Positions 43,431 through 53,599 are shown, counted from the stretch's first letter. The stretch: 64,000 bases of DNA from Siphonodentalium dalli (GCA_032622095.1 CP136067.1:137765990-137829989), one strand, 5' to 3'. Translations and numbers: made by a program. Notes: generated by a model not told the origin, from the sequence alone.

Positions 43431-43745
43431 TTACACTGGTGTAAATAGGGTTCGGAGTGACATCTAGCTGATGCGGGAGGAATATATAGGAGAAAATAAA
43501 ATAGACACTGGGCCCTGATTGGTCAATAGCCTTGTGCGCTTTTTGCATAACAAAAAAAAAACACCTCTTCCCTATGATTTCAAATAGGTAAAATAGCCAT
43601 TGGCATAGGAATTAACCCTTTGTAGTGAAGTATTAATTTTTTGGTGTGGTCTAAAATATAACAGTATTTTTTTATGCGGTTCTGACACTAGTTACGAAAG
43701 CACAAGATTTAAAGGCGAATTCCCTGCTAGACGGACATGATTTTT
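43431..43745 (+). mobile_element. Repeat family E, copy 1 (TTACACTGGTGTAA end)
   Basis: It starts with the palindrome TTACACTGGTGTAA and shares with the reverse complement of 50156-50541 the phrases CGGAGTGACATCTAGC, GCGGGAGGAATATATAGGAG and TTAACCCTTTGTAGTGAAG, up to GACATGATTTT. The second end is missing. Confidence 0.75.
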
Positions 43746-44286
43746 TTGCATAAAAAGTTTCCCCAAATATCAATTTTTTCATATTTCAAGACAATTTTGG
43801 ACCCAAAATTTATCGTCAAATTTGTAAGGCCATGAGTATTAAAGATACGGGCAGCCTTCCCTGTGCGTATAGGTGTTGAAATAGTCACATCCACTAAAAA
43901 CCCCCATAAACAGAAAGAATATTATATAATAGACAGATGTTGTTCTAAAACCAATCATTAATATCATATAATTGCATGTTATTGTCATGTTTGTACCCTT
44001 GGTTATTTAAACAAACATCAAAAAAGTTACTAAACTTTATTGACAAACACTTGGAACTACCGTATCGTCCAATGAAAATGTTCTGTTGCGCTGTGGAATG
44101 CATAGATAAAATTATTATATTGGCGCAACCAACAATTGCATTCAAATCACACCATATTTTAATTTAAATGACCCATTCTACCCGATGTCAGTTCAAAATC
44201 AAGCTAATCCATGTTACTTCAATTATTGGGGAAATGATCAACAGAAAACGCGTACATAATATAATTGTTCTTGATATTTTTCAATC
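43746..44286. other. No recognised gene
   Basis: AT-rich sequence with only short frames on both strands near 43945-44167. Confidence 0.45.
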
Positions 44287-44605
44287 CAGTTGGTGAATAT
44301 TGTGATGTACACCCATTGGGAACCTCGATTATGCAATTGTCATCGGCCATTTGGGGATATAGAAATCTAAACTAAAAATGAAATAGAATCTATATGAAGA
44401 AGTTTCTATAGAAATTTGATGATAAAGACTCTTTCCAGAGAATATGAGGCCTTAGCATAGTGGGCTAGAATCACAAAATTCACCATCTGGGGACCTCATT
44501 CTGCTTGCACCTCAGCAGAATGAGGTTCCCAGAGGGTGAATTTGGTGATGCTAGCCCGCTATGCCTCATTCTGCAAATGACAGGCACGCTATAAACAGGC
44601 TTGGA
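44287..44605. mobile_element. MITE family A, left hairpin missing
   Basis: It starts in the linker (GTTGGTGAATATTGTGATGT, ATTTGGGGATATAGAAA). It continues with a rearranged right hairpin holding CAGAATGAGGTTCCCAGAGG and the end GACAGGCACGCTATAAACAG. Confidence 0.7.
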
Positions 44606-44616
44606 CACACTCTAGC

Positions 44617-44841
44617 TTAATCCTTTCAGTGCCAAGTCCGATTTTTGTATCAACCCATATTTCCTTGATCATTTTTCAAATTTATTGATTATAATAATGT
44701 GATACATTGATGGAAAGAGCTCTTAGAGCTCTTTCCATCAATGTATCACATTATTATAATCAATAAATTTGAAAAATGATTAAGGAAATATGGGTTGATA
44801 ACTTGATACAAAAATCGGACTTGGCACTGAAAGGGTTTTAA
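44617..44841. mobile_element. TTAA-flanked perfect palindrome with C3-type ends
   Basis: The ends TTAATCCTTTCAGTGCCAAG and, reversed, TTAAAACCCTTTCAGTGCCA, followed by TCCGATTTTTGTATCAA, match the C3 family. The interior is a different foldback, with arms of about 100 bp meeting at GAGCTCTTAGAGCTC near 44728. One TATCAA duplication in the right arm is the main asymmetry. Confidence 0.85.
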
Positions 44842-45201
44842 ACTACTGACTGTTGGTAAATTTCATAATATTTTCAAACCTTAAACTTATTTTTCTCATG
44901 TTCTCAGAGTGAATCCCATGACAGGCCCACAACTGATTGGTGTGTCATTTCAAAATGGTGGCTGTCATAAAATGAGACAACAATCTATATCGCATTGGTC
45001 TCTTAAAATTAAAAAAAATGTCATATGGTCTGTATGAAATTAAAACTATAAGTTAAAATGAAAATTTTGATTAATTTACATTTAATTTTGAAGAAAATTA
45101 ATTAAAATTTAAAAATGAAATTAGCCAAAACATTATTTGCTAATTTTCATGCCTGCATGATCGAGAATATACCATAAAAATAATGTCGGAAACAAACTTA
45201 C

Positions 45202-45316
45202 CAGAAGAGAAGGATCGTTGCTTGCACACTCTAAGTCTATAGTCCAACTTCTCAATCATCGACTGAGAGCGCGATAGTCCTGAGTTGTGAACCAAGGTTG
45301 ATTTAAAGAGAGACAT
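45202..45316 (-). CDS. First coding exon of an unrecognised minus-strand gene
   Basis: Translation starts at the ATG at 45316 (GTTATG, G at -3), after an in-frame TGA at 45326-45328, so no longer N-terminus is possible in this exon. It encodes 38 residues (MSLFKSTLVHNSGLSRSQS, then MIEKLDYRLRVCKQRSFSS) plus one G. It ends at CTTCTCTTCTG followed by the strong donor GTAAGTTTG. The G pairs with GT at the start of the exon at 32745-32830 to make Gly. A second ATG in frame (codon 20) is an alternative start. The basic, Ser-rich sequence suggests a cytosolic regulatory or scaffold protein; there is no signal peptide. Nothing in it identifies the family. Confidence 0.6.
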
Positions 45317-45640
45317 AACTGAGCATCAAATTACAAACTCGTATCAATAGTCCTATCTCTCAGTCAATCGACGATATCTACTAAGTGTAATGAAAATATT
45401 TCTCCAAGAGACTTACACGGAATTTGTTCCACGAAACGTGGAATTTAATCATGCTCCTCCCATCTAAGATAACATGAAATGGCATCATGTGTCTAAATCG
45501 AGACAATTCTTCTGTCTACAATTACGTGTGTCGGGGCGATGTTGAGATTCCCGATCGAGGCGTTTTAATAGCTACGCTCATCACAGATGGGTCTATATCG
45601 ACGATGCGACTAGCTTTTCTCCCAGTCATTCAATGCCACA
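45317..45640 (-). promoter_or_regulatory. Probable 5' UTR and promoter region of the minus-strand gene
   Basis: This lies immediately upstream of the start exon. It contains a small palindrome CCACGTTTCGTGG and no MITE. A TA tract at 45704-45720 is a possible TATA-like region about 390 bp upstream. The transcription start is not defined by anything I can see. Confidence 0.3.
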
Positions 45641-46009
45641 AAATATTGATTACCCAATTGATGGCGGAATGTTGACGGAAAATCTCCCAAGCTGAGACAG
45701 CCTGATATATATATATATAAAAGGTATTATATTCAATTCAAAATCATAGACTGATAAGTATAGAACATATATCATATTGCAGACGTGAATAGAGGTTAAG
45801 AAATTCACAGTTACATGTATATTCATGCACTTTTTCTTCCTAACATAAATGGTCATGGAGAGGTCTAGATATTGCAGTAGCTATCCTATCTTATATAATA
45901 CAAGCTTAAGGTGATTTAGATTGTCCAATTTTAGCAAAATAGACTGATTAACTGGTCATTGAAATGTAATTTGATGGTTAAAATGCATGATAAAAATGTT
46001 TACATAAAA

Positions 46010-46226
46010 TACAGTAATGCCCTAAATAATCGACTCCTTAACCACAGCAGAATTATGGGTATTTTTTCAGGATTTAGTCGGAATTATGGCTTGTTGCAAT
46101 TTATTAATAAGCTCTCAGTGAGAGCTTTCCGATGAATGGCAACAAGCCATATTTCCGACTAAATCCTGAAAAATTACCCATAATTCTGCTGTGGTTAAGA
46201 AGTCGATTATTTAGGGCATTACTGTA
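46010..46226. mobile_element. MITE family B, full foldback copy
   Basis: It runs from TACAGTAATGCCCTAAATAA to TTTAGGGCATTACTGTA, with loop CTCTCAGTGAGAG near 46116 and TA on both sides. Confidence 0.85.
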
Positions 46227-46430
46227 TATCCAAATAAAAAAAAAATTGAGGAGGGGACACTAAAAATAGGGTAGGGAGGGGATGTAAATCAAGCAATTTT
46301 ATTATATTTGCCTATAGTATAGAACATATATCATATTACAAACGTGAATAGAGGTTGAGAAATTCACAATTACATGTACAATGCATATTCATGTACTGAG
46401 AGGAACTATCAATCTTAATTAAAGACCTTT

Positions 46431-46687
46431 TTAACCCTTTCATGACAGGAGATGCAATGGTACAGCATTAAAGATCCTGTGCCAGTGCATTCTCTTATAT
46501 ATGCGCGACTCCCATAGGAAGCCTGGCATATATAAGAGAATTAATGCACTGGCTTACAAGATCAAGTAAATATTGTTAGGCCAATGCATATATGCAAGGT
46601 GTCCAATGACAACTCGCATATATAAGAAAATGCATTGGCACAGGGTTTTCGCAAAATTTCAGGAAGCTCCAGTCATGAAAGGGTTAA
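46431..46687 (-). mobile_element. TTAA-family MITE C2, reverse orientation
   Basis: TTAACCCTTTCATGACAGGA to CCAGTCATGAAAGGGTTAA, TTAA at both ends. The outer hairpins use the CAGTGCATTC form at about 46481-46553 and the CAATGCAT form at about 46580-46640; the second lost part of its left stem. Confidence 0.8.
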
Positions 46688-46741
46688 AAAATTCACAGTT
46701 CATGAATATACATGAGGAACTAGCAATATTAATTGAAACCA

Positions 46742-47058
46742 GGGGCCTGCAAATAGTGTGTCTGTCATTTGCAGAATGAGGTCCCCAGAGGGTGAATTTT
46801 GTAACGCTATCCCGCATGGTGGGCTAGCATCACCAAATTCCCCCTCTGTGAACCTCATTCTGCTTAGGCCTCAACTGCTATGGGAGACCTAAGATCAGAT
46901 TGAATTTCCCCAGTTGAAGTTGGTGATGTTCACCCATTTAATTCACCACGTTTATGCATTTTATCTTCTGCAAATTAGGGGATAAAGAAGGAAATGTTAA
47001 TTTGAGGCTATAGATTAGTTCCAGAAGATGAGGGCTAGAAGCAGAATGAGGTGGTCCT
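46742..47058. mobile_element. MITE family A, right hairpin lost
   Basis: The left hairpin (CAGAATGAGGTCCCCAGAGG / CCTCTGTGAACCTCATTCTG) and the linker (TATGGGAGACCTAAGATCAG) are present. It ends at AAGCAGAATGAGGTGGTCC without the second stem. Confidence 0.7.
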
Positions 47059-47238
47059 GCTCTTTCTGGCAACATGCACTTCCAACGGCACAATAGCATT
47101 ATTGTTCCCAAAAGGTACAAGATTATTGATTACAAAATTGATGGCGGAATGTTGTCAGAAAATCCCCCCCCCCTGACACGACATGATACATGTATGTAGA
47201 AAAAGTATTGTAGTCAATTCTAAATCATAGGCTTATAA

Positions 47239-47420
47239 TTAACCCTTTCATGACGGGAGCTGTGCTGGTGCAACATTAAAGATCCTGTGCCAGTGCATTC
47301 TCTTATATATGCGAGTCACGCATTTAAATATAAGAGAATGCACTGGTTTACAAGGGCAAGGTTAATATTGTTAGGCTAATGCATTCTCTTAAATATGCGA
47401 GGCTCCATTGGGAGATAATA
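47239..47420 (-). mobile_element. TTAA-family MITE C2, truncated
   Basis: TTAACCCTTTCATGACGGGA, GCTGGTGCAACATTAAAGAT, one hairpin (about 47288-47346), and half of the second (TAATGCATTCTCTTAAATAT). The left end is absent. Confidence 0.7.
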
Positions 47421-47507
47421 AGCATACATCAAACACATCCCTTTTACATTTAATAGGGTATTTTGTTTAGCTAAAACAGGCATAACGATGCACCATGTTA
47501 ATAATAT

Positions 47508-47900
47508 TTTTAAAGTGATGTAAAACACTCCGGTAGGGTGATCAAATAGAAATGGAGAACAATCTTGCTCAAAGTAGTAAATTTTACAAATGTTATATCC
47601 AAAATGAAAACAAGCACCGTCATTCTTATATATTAATTAAATACAGTGACTCTCGATGGCGAAATCATTTTCGTTTGTTTATTGCAGATGGTTGCGTCCC
47701 GAATCGAGAAGTAAATATTTACAATTGTGTGTATTTGAGATGATGTTTTCTATGGAGTGGTATGGTCGACTTGCTTGAAATTTTCGACGATTTTACTAGA
47801 ATGCTACATTCCTCCAGTTGGGATAGCGCGTGAATACTAACTTATTAGTTTCAGGCACCCGAATAAGTTTCAGGCCATTTATATGTCTTTAAGCTTTAGG
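47508..47900 (+). repeat. Dispersed repeat F, copy 1
   Basis: It aligns with the reverse complement of 60525-60872. Shared phrases include CACCGTCATTCTTATATA, AATACAGTGACTCTCGATGG, GTTTTCTATGGAGTGGTATG and AGAATGCTACATTC. No frame is conserved between the two, so it is unlikely to be coding. Confidence 0.7.
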
Positions 47901-48134
47901 GGAAATGGGTCCAGTCTTTTCTGAATCATAAGATGACTATATATCTCTCCGTGATAATATTAAAATAAAAATATTTCAATAATATCTCAGTACAAGTACC
48001 GGTATTTAGGAGAACAATCAAGATGCTTAAATTAACAAGTCACATGGTAGTTTCAGCCCTGTTAATTGGCTATCCCGAGGCAAATGCTGAGGCAAAAAGA
48101 AATTATGTTGGCTAATTTTAGCTGAGGCAAATTT

Positions 48135-48222
48135 CAGAAGCTGTGTGGAATAGCATCACTAAATTCACCCTCTGGGAATCTCATTCCACAAATGTCAGAC
48201 AAACTAAATCCAGACATGTCCA
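48135..48222. mobile_element. MITE family A, right-end fragment
   Basis: GTGGAATAGCATCACTAAAT, TCACCCTCTGGGAATCTCAT and CAGACAAACTAAATCCAGAC mark the right arm only. Confidence 0.65.
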
Positions 48223-48410
48223 CAAATTATACCTAATAACAGTCGTTTAATATGTCACATTCACTGTCCGCTCTGGAACAGAAAATTGTAGGACGAGAAT
48301 ATTTTTCGGAGCCATTTGAAAAAGCCTTCGGCCATTTATTTTTGAGCAATGGAAATCCGATTGAAACTAATATGGGTGATATAATTATACTCTTTTCAGC
48401 AGATAATATA

Positions 48411-48902
48411 TAGTGATGAGCCGATTGTCAAATAGAGCCTTGCGCCGATTATTTGAGATCACAATCAGCCGATTCAGGTGCTGATTCCGATTATTGTAAT
48501 AATTATACCAGAATATGTTATATGTATATAAATACTTAGAATTGGAAGCAAGCAACATCCGTAGTAATATGCCAGTACACAGTATACATAAGTATATGTT
48601 TGGGTAAGTATATAGGTAGGTATGGGTGGACTTGTGATCGAATACAGGCACATGTCCTGCAGAGGCTGTGGTGCGGGGCCTCAGTGTATTTATTGTAATG
48701 TATTTCAAGTTTGTGTTTGGTATCACTTTCCCCATGTTTACTGGTCATTTATTCAACAAAACATCATCATATTTAAAACAAGCATCTGATTATTATTTAG
48801 ACAATCGGAAATGCCGATGTTGAAACCCGAGTACCGATTGTCATCCGATGGGCCACAATCGGCCGATTCCGATTGTGGTTTCCGATCATCGGCTCATCAC
48901 TA
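48411..48902. mobile_element. hAT-like non-autonomous element, TSD ATAATATA
   Basis: The ends read TAGTGATGAGCCGATTGTCA and, reversed, TAGTGATGAGCCGATGATCG. ATAATATA flanks it at 48403-48410 and 48903-48910. CCGATT motifs repeat near both ends (CAATCAGCCGATTC, CAATCGGCCGATTC), as subterminal repeats. At 492 bp it has no transposase frame. Confidence 0.9.
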
Positions 48903-48925
48903 ATAATATAACATTTACTTTAGCC

Positions 48926-49716
48926 ATTTAATTTTTTATTACTTGGTTTATGGATTTCCCTACCCAAAAACAACCTATTTGTCCACAAAAAAAATTCGTT
49001 TTTTTTATTTCTGCCAATGGGAATATTAATCCATACACATAAAAAAAATTTGAAAAAAGTATAAGTTTGCATAAAATATACAACGTCGATTGAACAGCGA
49101 AGCCTCCTGTTGATCATTATGGTATTGAATGTCAACGACAACATGACAGACTTTGATATTGGTGATATTTTTTCATGTATCAGCAAGCCTTGAAATAGTG
49201 TGTCTGTCATTTGCAGAATGAGGTCCCCAGAGGGTGAATTTAGTGATGCTACCCCGCATAGCGGGCTAGCATCACCAAATTCACCCTCCGGGAACCTCAT
49301 TCTGCTGAGGTGTAAGCAGAATGAGGTCCCCAGAGGGTGAATTTGGTGATGCTAGCCCGCTATGTGGGGGTAGCATCACTAAATTCACCCTCTGGGGACC
49401 TCATTCTGCAAATGACAGACACACTATTTCAAGGCTTGTGTATCAGTATCTTGCTTTAAAGACACATCAAATAAATAAAATAATATATTTGGCTATGCAA
49501 GTGGACAAGGCAAAGCATATATATAGGTGATATGGTGGCTTGTATTAGATGAGGAGATTATTATACAGCAAGTGTTTTATTTCTCCTGACCCTATTTTTT
49601 GACAATTTAAATTAAAACAAAATTATACAGATTTTATTTTTATTTTGTTTCCTCCCACCTCCCCTACCTTTTAGCCAAAACAATCCTTAAACCAAGTAAT
49701 AAAAAATAAAATGCCT
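48926..49716 (-). mobile_element. TIR element R, copy 2, with nested family A MITE
   Basis: The ends are TTTTTTATTACTTGGTTTAT and, reversed, TTTTTTATTACTTGGTTTAA. It matches the left and right parts of 32878-35705 in reverse but lacks the GC-rich interior. The A element at 49184-49438 is nested inside. Confidence 0.75.
49184..49438. mobile_element. MITE family A, short form, TSD TGTATCAG
   Basis: The ends CAAGCCTTGAAATAGTGTGT and its exact reverse complement, with two hairpins joined by CTGAGGTGTAAGCAG. TGTATCAG flanks it at 49176-49183 and 49439-49446. It is the best-preserved short-form copy. Confidence 0.9.
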
Positions 49717-49968
49717 TATGGTTAAATGTAAATGGATGATTTGATTTTCCAACCAGTATTTAATGTTAAATGTGTTGTTTTTAGACGAAAATTTGAATTT
49801 TTCCCATCTTCGGACAAAACTTTGTCAAAACGATATCTAACTTGTATTTACGAATCGTCTAGGGACTTTGACCACAAGTCGCAAGCTATATATCTATCAC
49901 TACTTTACATCGATTAAACACAACATGCATTTATTTGAAATAATATGACTTTTGGTCTGGTATTTAAG

Positions 49969-50028
49969 TTACCCATAATTCTGCTGTGCATGGTTATGGA
50001 ATCGATTAATTTAGAGGGCATTACTGTA
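49969..50028. mobile_element. MITE family B, solo right end
   Basis: AGTTACCCATAATTCTGCTG continues to GGGCATTACTGTA, with a CATG insertion in the GTGGTTA motif. No left arm is present. Confidence 0.7.
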
Positions 50029-50155
50029 CATCAGGAAAACGACCAATCCTCAGTGTAGCAAGCGAAGTGCAAGCTCTTTGCTTCAACGATGAAGCCAGGT
50101 ACAAGGTTTGTTGACTGCCTGGCTGCTCTGCATGCCTCAACAGTGTAATTTTAGA

Positions 50156-50541
50156 TTACACTGGTGTAAATGTTTTCCATAGGCCTCAGTGCAAACGTTT
50201 TCACTGTTTACAATATTTTCTTTAAAATCATGTCCTTCCAGCAGGGAATTCACCTTTAAATCTTTTGTTTTCATAATTAGTGTCAGAACCGCACTAAAAA
50301 AATAATGTCATATTTTAGACCACACCACAAAATTCAAACTTCACTATAAAGGGTTAATTCCTGTGCCAATGGCTATTTTATACCTATGGGAAATCACAGG
50401 GAAGAGGTGTGATGATTTTTAATATACAAAAAACACACAATGCTGTTGACCAATCAGTGCCCAGTGTCTATTTTATTCTCTCCTATATATTCCTCCCGCA
50501 TCCGCTAGATGTCACTCCGAAACATATTTACACCAGTGTAA
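50156..50541 (-). mobile_element. Repeat family E, complete copy
   Basis: It is bounded on both sides by TTACACTGGTGTAA (50156-50169) and its complement form TTACACCAGTGTAA (50528-50541). It matches 43431-43745 in reverse, and contains AAAGGGTTAATTCC, related to the TTAACCCTTT ends of the C families. The 386-bp length and inverted ends fit a MITE. Confidence 0.75.
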
Positions 50542-50709
50542 GCTGGACATGGTTACCTTTATAGAAAATTCCCATGGGCCATTTGCAATATTTTTTGAGC
50601 CATTTCATATTGACTTGATTGGCCCTTGGCAATGCGAACACTGTGAGTTGTTCTGCTGATAAAAAAAGTTCAATAAATAGGTGATAATAATCTTAACATG
50701 GATGCACAT

Positions 50710-50925
50710 ACAGTAATGCCCGAAGTATATGACCCTTTAACCACAGCAGAATTATGGGAAATATTTTAGGATTTAGTCGGAAATATGGCTTGCTGCCATT
50801 CATCGGAAAGCTTTCAGTGAGAGCTTTCCGATGACTGGCAACAAGCCATATTTCCGTCTAAATCCTGAAAAGTTAACCATAATTCTGCTGTGGTTAAGGA
50901 GTCAATTATTTAGGGCATTACTGTA
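50710..50925. mobile_element. MITE family B, full foldback copy
   Basis: It runs from TACAGTAATGCCCGAAGTAT to TTTAGGGCATTACTGTA, with loop TTTCAGTGAGAG near 50815. The left GACCCTTTAACC variant is shared with the copy at 52929. Confidence 0.85.
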
Positions 50926-50929
50926 TAAC

Positions 50930-51260
50930 TACAATCTACCAGTCAGCAATCAATCACTTCCGTAATATCAGTAGAGTAAGACAGTATCTAACCAGATCTG
51001 CAATAGAAGCATTAATTTATGCTTTCATCACTAGCCGTTTGAACTATGGAAATTCTCTGATGTATGGTATCAACCAAAAACAAATGTCGAGAATGCAGCC
51101 ATTACAAAACACTGATCCCAGAGTGGTGTGAAAAAGATCCCATTCAAAGACCATATTACCCAGACACACTACATTGGCTTCCAGTATCCGAGTGGATAAA
51201 GTACAAGATGCTCGTAATGACTTACAAGTCATCAAAAAACTGTGCACTACAATGATAAGA
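50930..51260 (+). pseudogene. Non-LTR retrotransposon reverse transcriptase C-terminal remnant, frameshifted
   Basis: One frame reads SAINHFRNISRVRQYLTRSA, IEALIYAFITSRLNYGNSLM and YGINQKQMSRMQPLQNT. The next recognised motif, LHWLPVSEWIKYKMLVMTYK, is in a different frame from about 51169. Order and content match the thumb and C-terminal region of CR1/L2-like reverse transcriptases (FxxSRLDYCNSLLYG, then DHITPVLxxLHWLPVxxRIxFK). The frameshift and missing ends show it is inactive. It abuts the B MITE at 50925. Confidence 0.8.
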
Positions 51261-51284
51261 TTAGAGCTGCAATGATCCATCGTG

Positions 51285-51380
51285 AATTCAGGTAAAATCT
51301 AAGTCGAAAAAGGGGCATAACTCAGTCAAAATCATGCGGACGAAACCCATATTGGAACTTATTTTGGGGTGGTATTGTTT
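51285..51380 (+). repeat. Fragment of the polar tandem repeat
   Basis: AGGTAAAATCTAAGTCGAAA and AACTCAGTCAAAATCATGCG match the units at 150-470. The copy ends after one partial unit. Confidence 0.65.
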
Positions 51381-51654
51381 GAAGTTTCAATTGTGTATCG
51401 CGATAGAGGAAATCAAGTAATGTCTGAAGATGGGCTGGTATTTAAAAACAAAACCTGCAATTATCTCTCAAGTTTACATGTATACTATGTTTATTTGACT
51501 CATCTAGCCAATAATTAAACTCTATTTTAGTTTTAAATGAATTCTACCTCCAGTTATAAACTTGTTGTTTCTGATAAGTCAGGCCGTATAGTGATTTGGA
51601 AACACTAATTTAGTGTATCATGATATGTGTCGTGATTTATATTGTATCATGGCC

Positions 51655-51838
51655 AAGTGTATATAGAGGATCTACAACGAGTCCCCAGTTTATAGCGGAA
51701 TTTACAAAACGAGTCCAGTAAATTAGGTCTGGACCGAGCCTTTGGCAAGGTCCAGACATAATTTACTGGACGAGTTTTGTAAATTCCGCTATAAACTTGG
51801 GACGAGTTGTAGATTCTATTTATTACATGATCCAAAAC
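51655..51838. mobile_element. Hairpin family D, copy 2
   Basis: The arms run from ATAGAGGATCTACAACGAGT to CGAGTTGTAGATTCTAT, with AGCGGAATTTACAAAACGAG / CTCGTTTTGTAAATTCCGCT inside. Only the terminal 20 bases are shared with copy 1. Confidence 0.75.
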
Positions 51839-52210
51839 TTCGACAAAACATACTTAAATCAACAAATGGGACACTAAACTAACATCTGCTTCTACATGTA
51901 TATGGCATGCGATGACGTTTCACGTAACTATGCATTGTTTGCCCGCGTAAAGAAATAGTCCCAGAAAAATAAAGACTCTTTGGTGTATTTAATGGCGTGT
52001 ATTTAATGACATAACTTTTCAATCTCTTCATTCATTATACATGTAGTTTGTTGAAAAAATAATGGAAGCCATAGTATTTTGAGAAACAGACGACAAACCG
52101 GAAGTCAAAGGTCACCTGGCACTATTTCTTGTTATTAAACAAACGTTTAATATCACAATTTATAGAATGGGTTTATTGAATGGAATAAGGGTAGGATCAT
52201 GTAATAAATA
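51839..52210. repeat. Segment bounded by TTATTACATGATCC inverted repeat
   Basis: TTTATTACATGATCCAAAAC near 51823 faces GGATCATGTAATAAATA near 52195. This parallels the segment after D copy 1 in position and length (about 380 bp). Confidence 0.5.
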
Positions 52211-52228
52211 TGTGTATGCACCACCAAG

Positions 52229-52311
52229 CAAGCCTTGAAATAGTGTGCCTGTCATTTGCAGAATGAGGTCCCCAGAGGGTGAATTTAGTGATACTACCCC
52301 GCATAGCGGAC
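52229..52311. mobile_element. MITE family A, left end, cut by LINE sequence
   Basis: It starts CAAGCCTTGAAATAGTGTGC and ends mid-loop at CCCCGCATAGCGGA, where sequence readable as reverse transcriptase tail begins. Confidence 0.75.
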
Positions 52312-52420
52312 ATAATGCGCTTAGCATACCCAAAGGTTGATAGTAGTTTCAGGGACATATCGTTTTCCATAGTTGGATCGACTCTCTGGAATTCTCTACC
52401 ATTGAATATCTGTCAATATA
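52312..52420 (+). pseudogene. Non-LTR retrotransposon reverse transcriptase tail fragment
   Basis: The frame reads MRLAYPKVDSSFRDISFSIV and GSTLWNSLPLNI. This fits the extreme C-terminal block (VPRxxxxxFxDRAFSxAGPTLWNSLP) and then decays. It is about 36 codons and joined directly to the broken A element. Confidence 0.65.
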
Positions 52421-52569
52421 CATGTAACTGTCCTGGATATTATTAACTGAATATTATTCTAAACATTTGGGCGAGAAATCCAGAGAGAACCAGTTTCAGC
52501 GTGGCCTAAAGAATTATCACATTCTTGAACTGTATAACTATGAATTTGCTATTGGATTTAATATTTTTT

Positions 52570-52817
52570 TTAACCCTTTCATGACGGGAGCAGCACTGGT
52601 GCAGCATTAAATATCATTCTGTTATATATGCAAGTCTCCCACAGGGAACCTCGCATATATAAGAAAATGTACTGGCTTACGGTCAAGGTAAATATTGTTA
52701 GGCCAATGTATTCTCTTATATATGTGAAGCTCCCTATGGGAGACTCCCATATATAAGAAAATGCACTGGCACAGGGTTTTCACAAATTTCAGGAAGCTCC
52801 AGTCATGGAAGGATTAA
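52570..52817 (-). mobile_element. TTAA-family MITE C2, reverse orientation
   Basis: TTAACCCTTTCATGACGGGA to CTCCAGTCATGGAAGGATTAA, TTAA at both ends. There are two degraded hairpins at about 52613-52675 and 52703-52770. Confidence 0.8.
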
Positions 52818-52928
52818 GTGCCTGAAACCTTGGTGATATGCGTGCTATACATGAAATGTGTGATATGATATGACATGAAATATCATTATTTTCAGCCAGT
52901 TTCTTTTAAATGTTTTGTTGGATTGAAT

Positions 52929-53126
52929 TACAGTAATGCCCGAAGTATATGACCCTTTAACCACATAATTATGGGAAATTTTTCAGGATTTTGTCGGAAA
53001 CATGGCTTGTTGCCATACCGAGAGCTTTCCGATGAATGGCAGCAAGCCATATTTCCGACTAAATCCTGAAAAATTTCCCATAATTCTCCTGTGGTTTAGG
53101 GGTCGATTATTTAGGACATTACTGTA
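52929..53126. mobile_element. MITE family B, copy with small deletions
   Basis: It runs from TACAGTAATGCCCGAAGTAT to TTTAGGACATTACTGTA. The left arm lacks AGCAG and part of the CATTCATCGG block. Confidence 0.8.
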
Positions 53127-53599
53127 CAATGGAAATAACATTAATCTGTTTCGTTGGATAATCGAGGAATCTAGCATGAAAATAGTTCACAAACTGTTTT
53201 CATACTTTAGCATATCCGTGTTATCATCCAATTCTCTTATTGTACGCCAGTACCAGTAATCGTAAGGTCACATACACGTATGCAATTTCGGAGGAAGTGC
53301 ATTGTGCTGTTCCAACATAATGGTTGATCCGTTCTATGTCAATATTAGAACCCAAGTTACAGACTGATATGCTTCCCCTTCCCCACTCACGGTGAAGGGA
53401 ATCCTTTTAGGATGTTCCCGTACTGAGGTGGTTAGGTCGTGGATACGATCATCGTAGGCGGGGCTAGACAAGGTTGGCAAGGGTTCTAGACCTGACATCA
53501 AGCCTGAATTTAATTTTTTGCTCACCACCTGACAAATGTCAGGCACTAACACAGGTCTGTCTGACATTTTTTTAAATGCATCTGACAATTTGTCGAAAA
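53127..53599. other. No recognised gene
   Basis: GCCTGACATCAAGCCTGAATTTAA near 53485 resembles the A terminus. TGTCAGGC / GTCTGACA motifs follow. No exon is supported. Confidence 0.4.

Larger units (their letters stand above)
45640..47240. repeat. Diverged direct duplications around B, C2 and A elements
   Basis: GATTAC(CC)AATTGATGGCGGAATGTTG occurs at about 45648 and 47132, each followed by related text to CAATTC(A/T)AAATCATAG. TATAGAACATATATCATATT occurs at about 45758 and 46318. GAGGAACTA(T/G)CAAT occurs at about 46400 and 46713. The segment was duplicated before the MITEs entered. Confidence 0.55.

Noticed and set aside
43187-43444. An 85-codon plus-strand frame
   Set aside because: Most of it is the inverted-repeat block shared with 41249-41375 and the start of repeat E.
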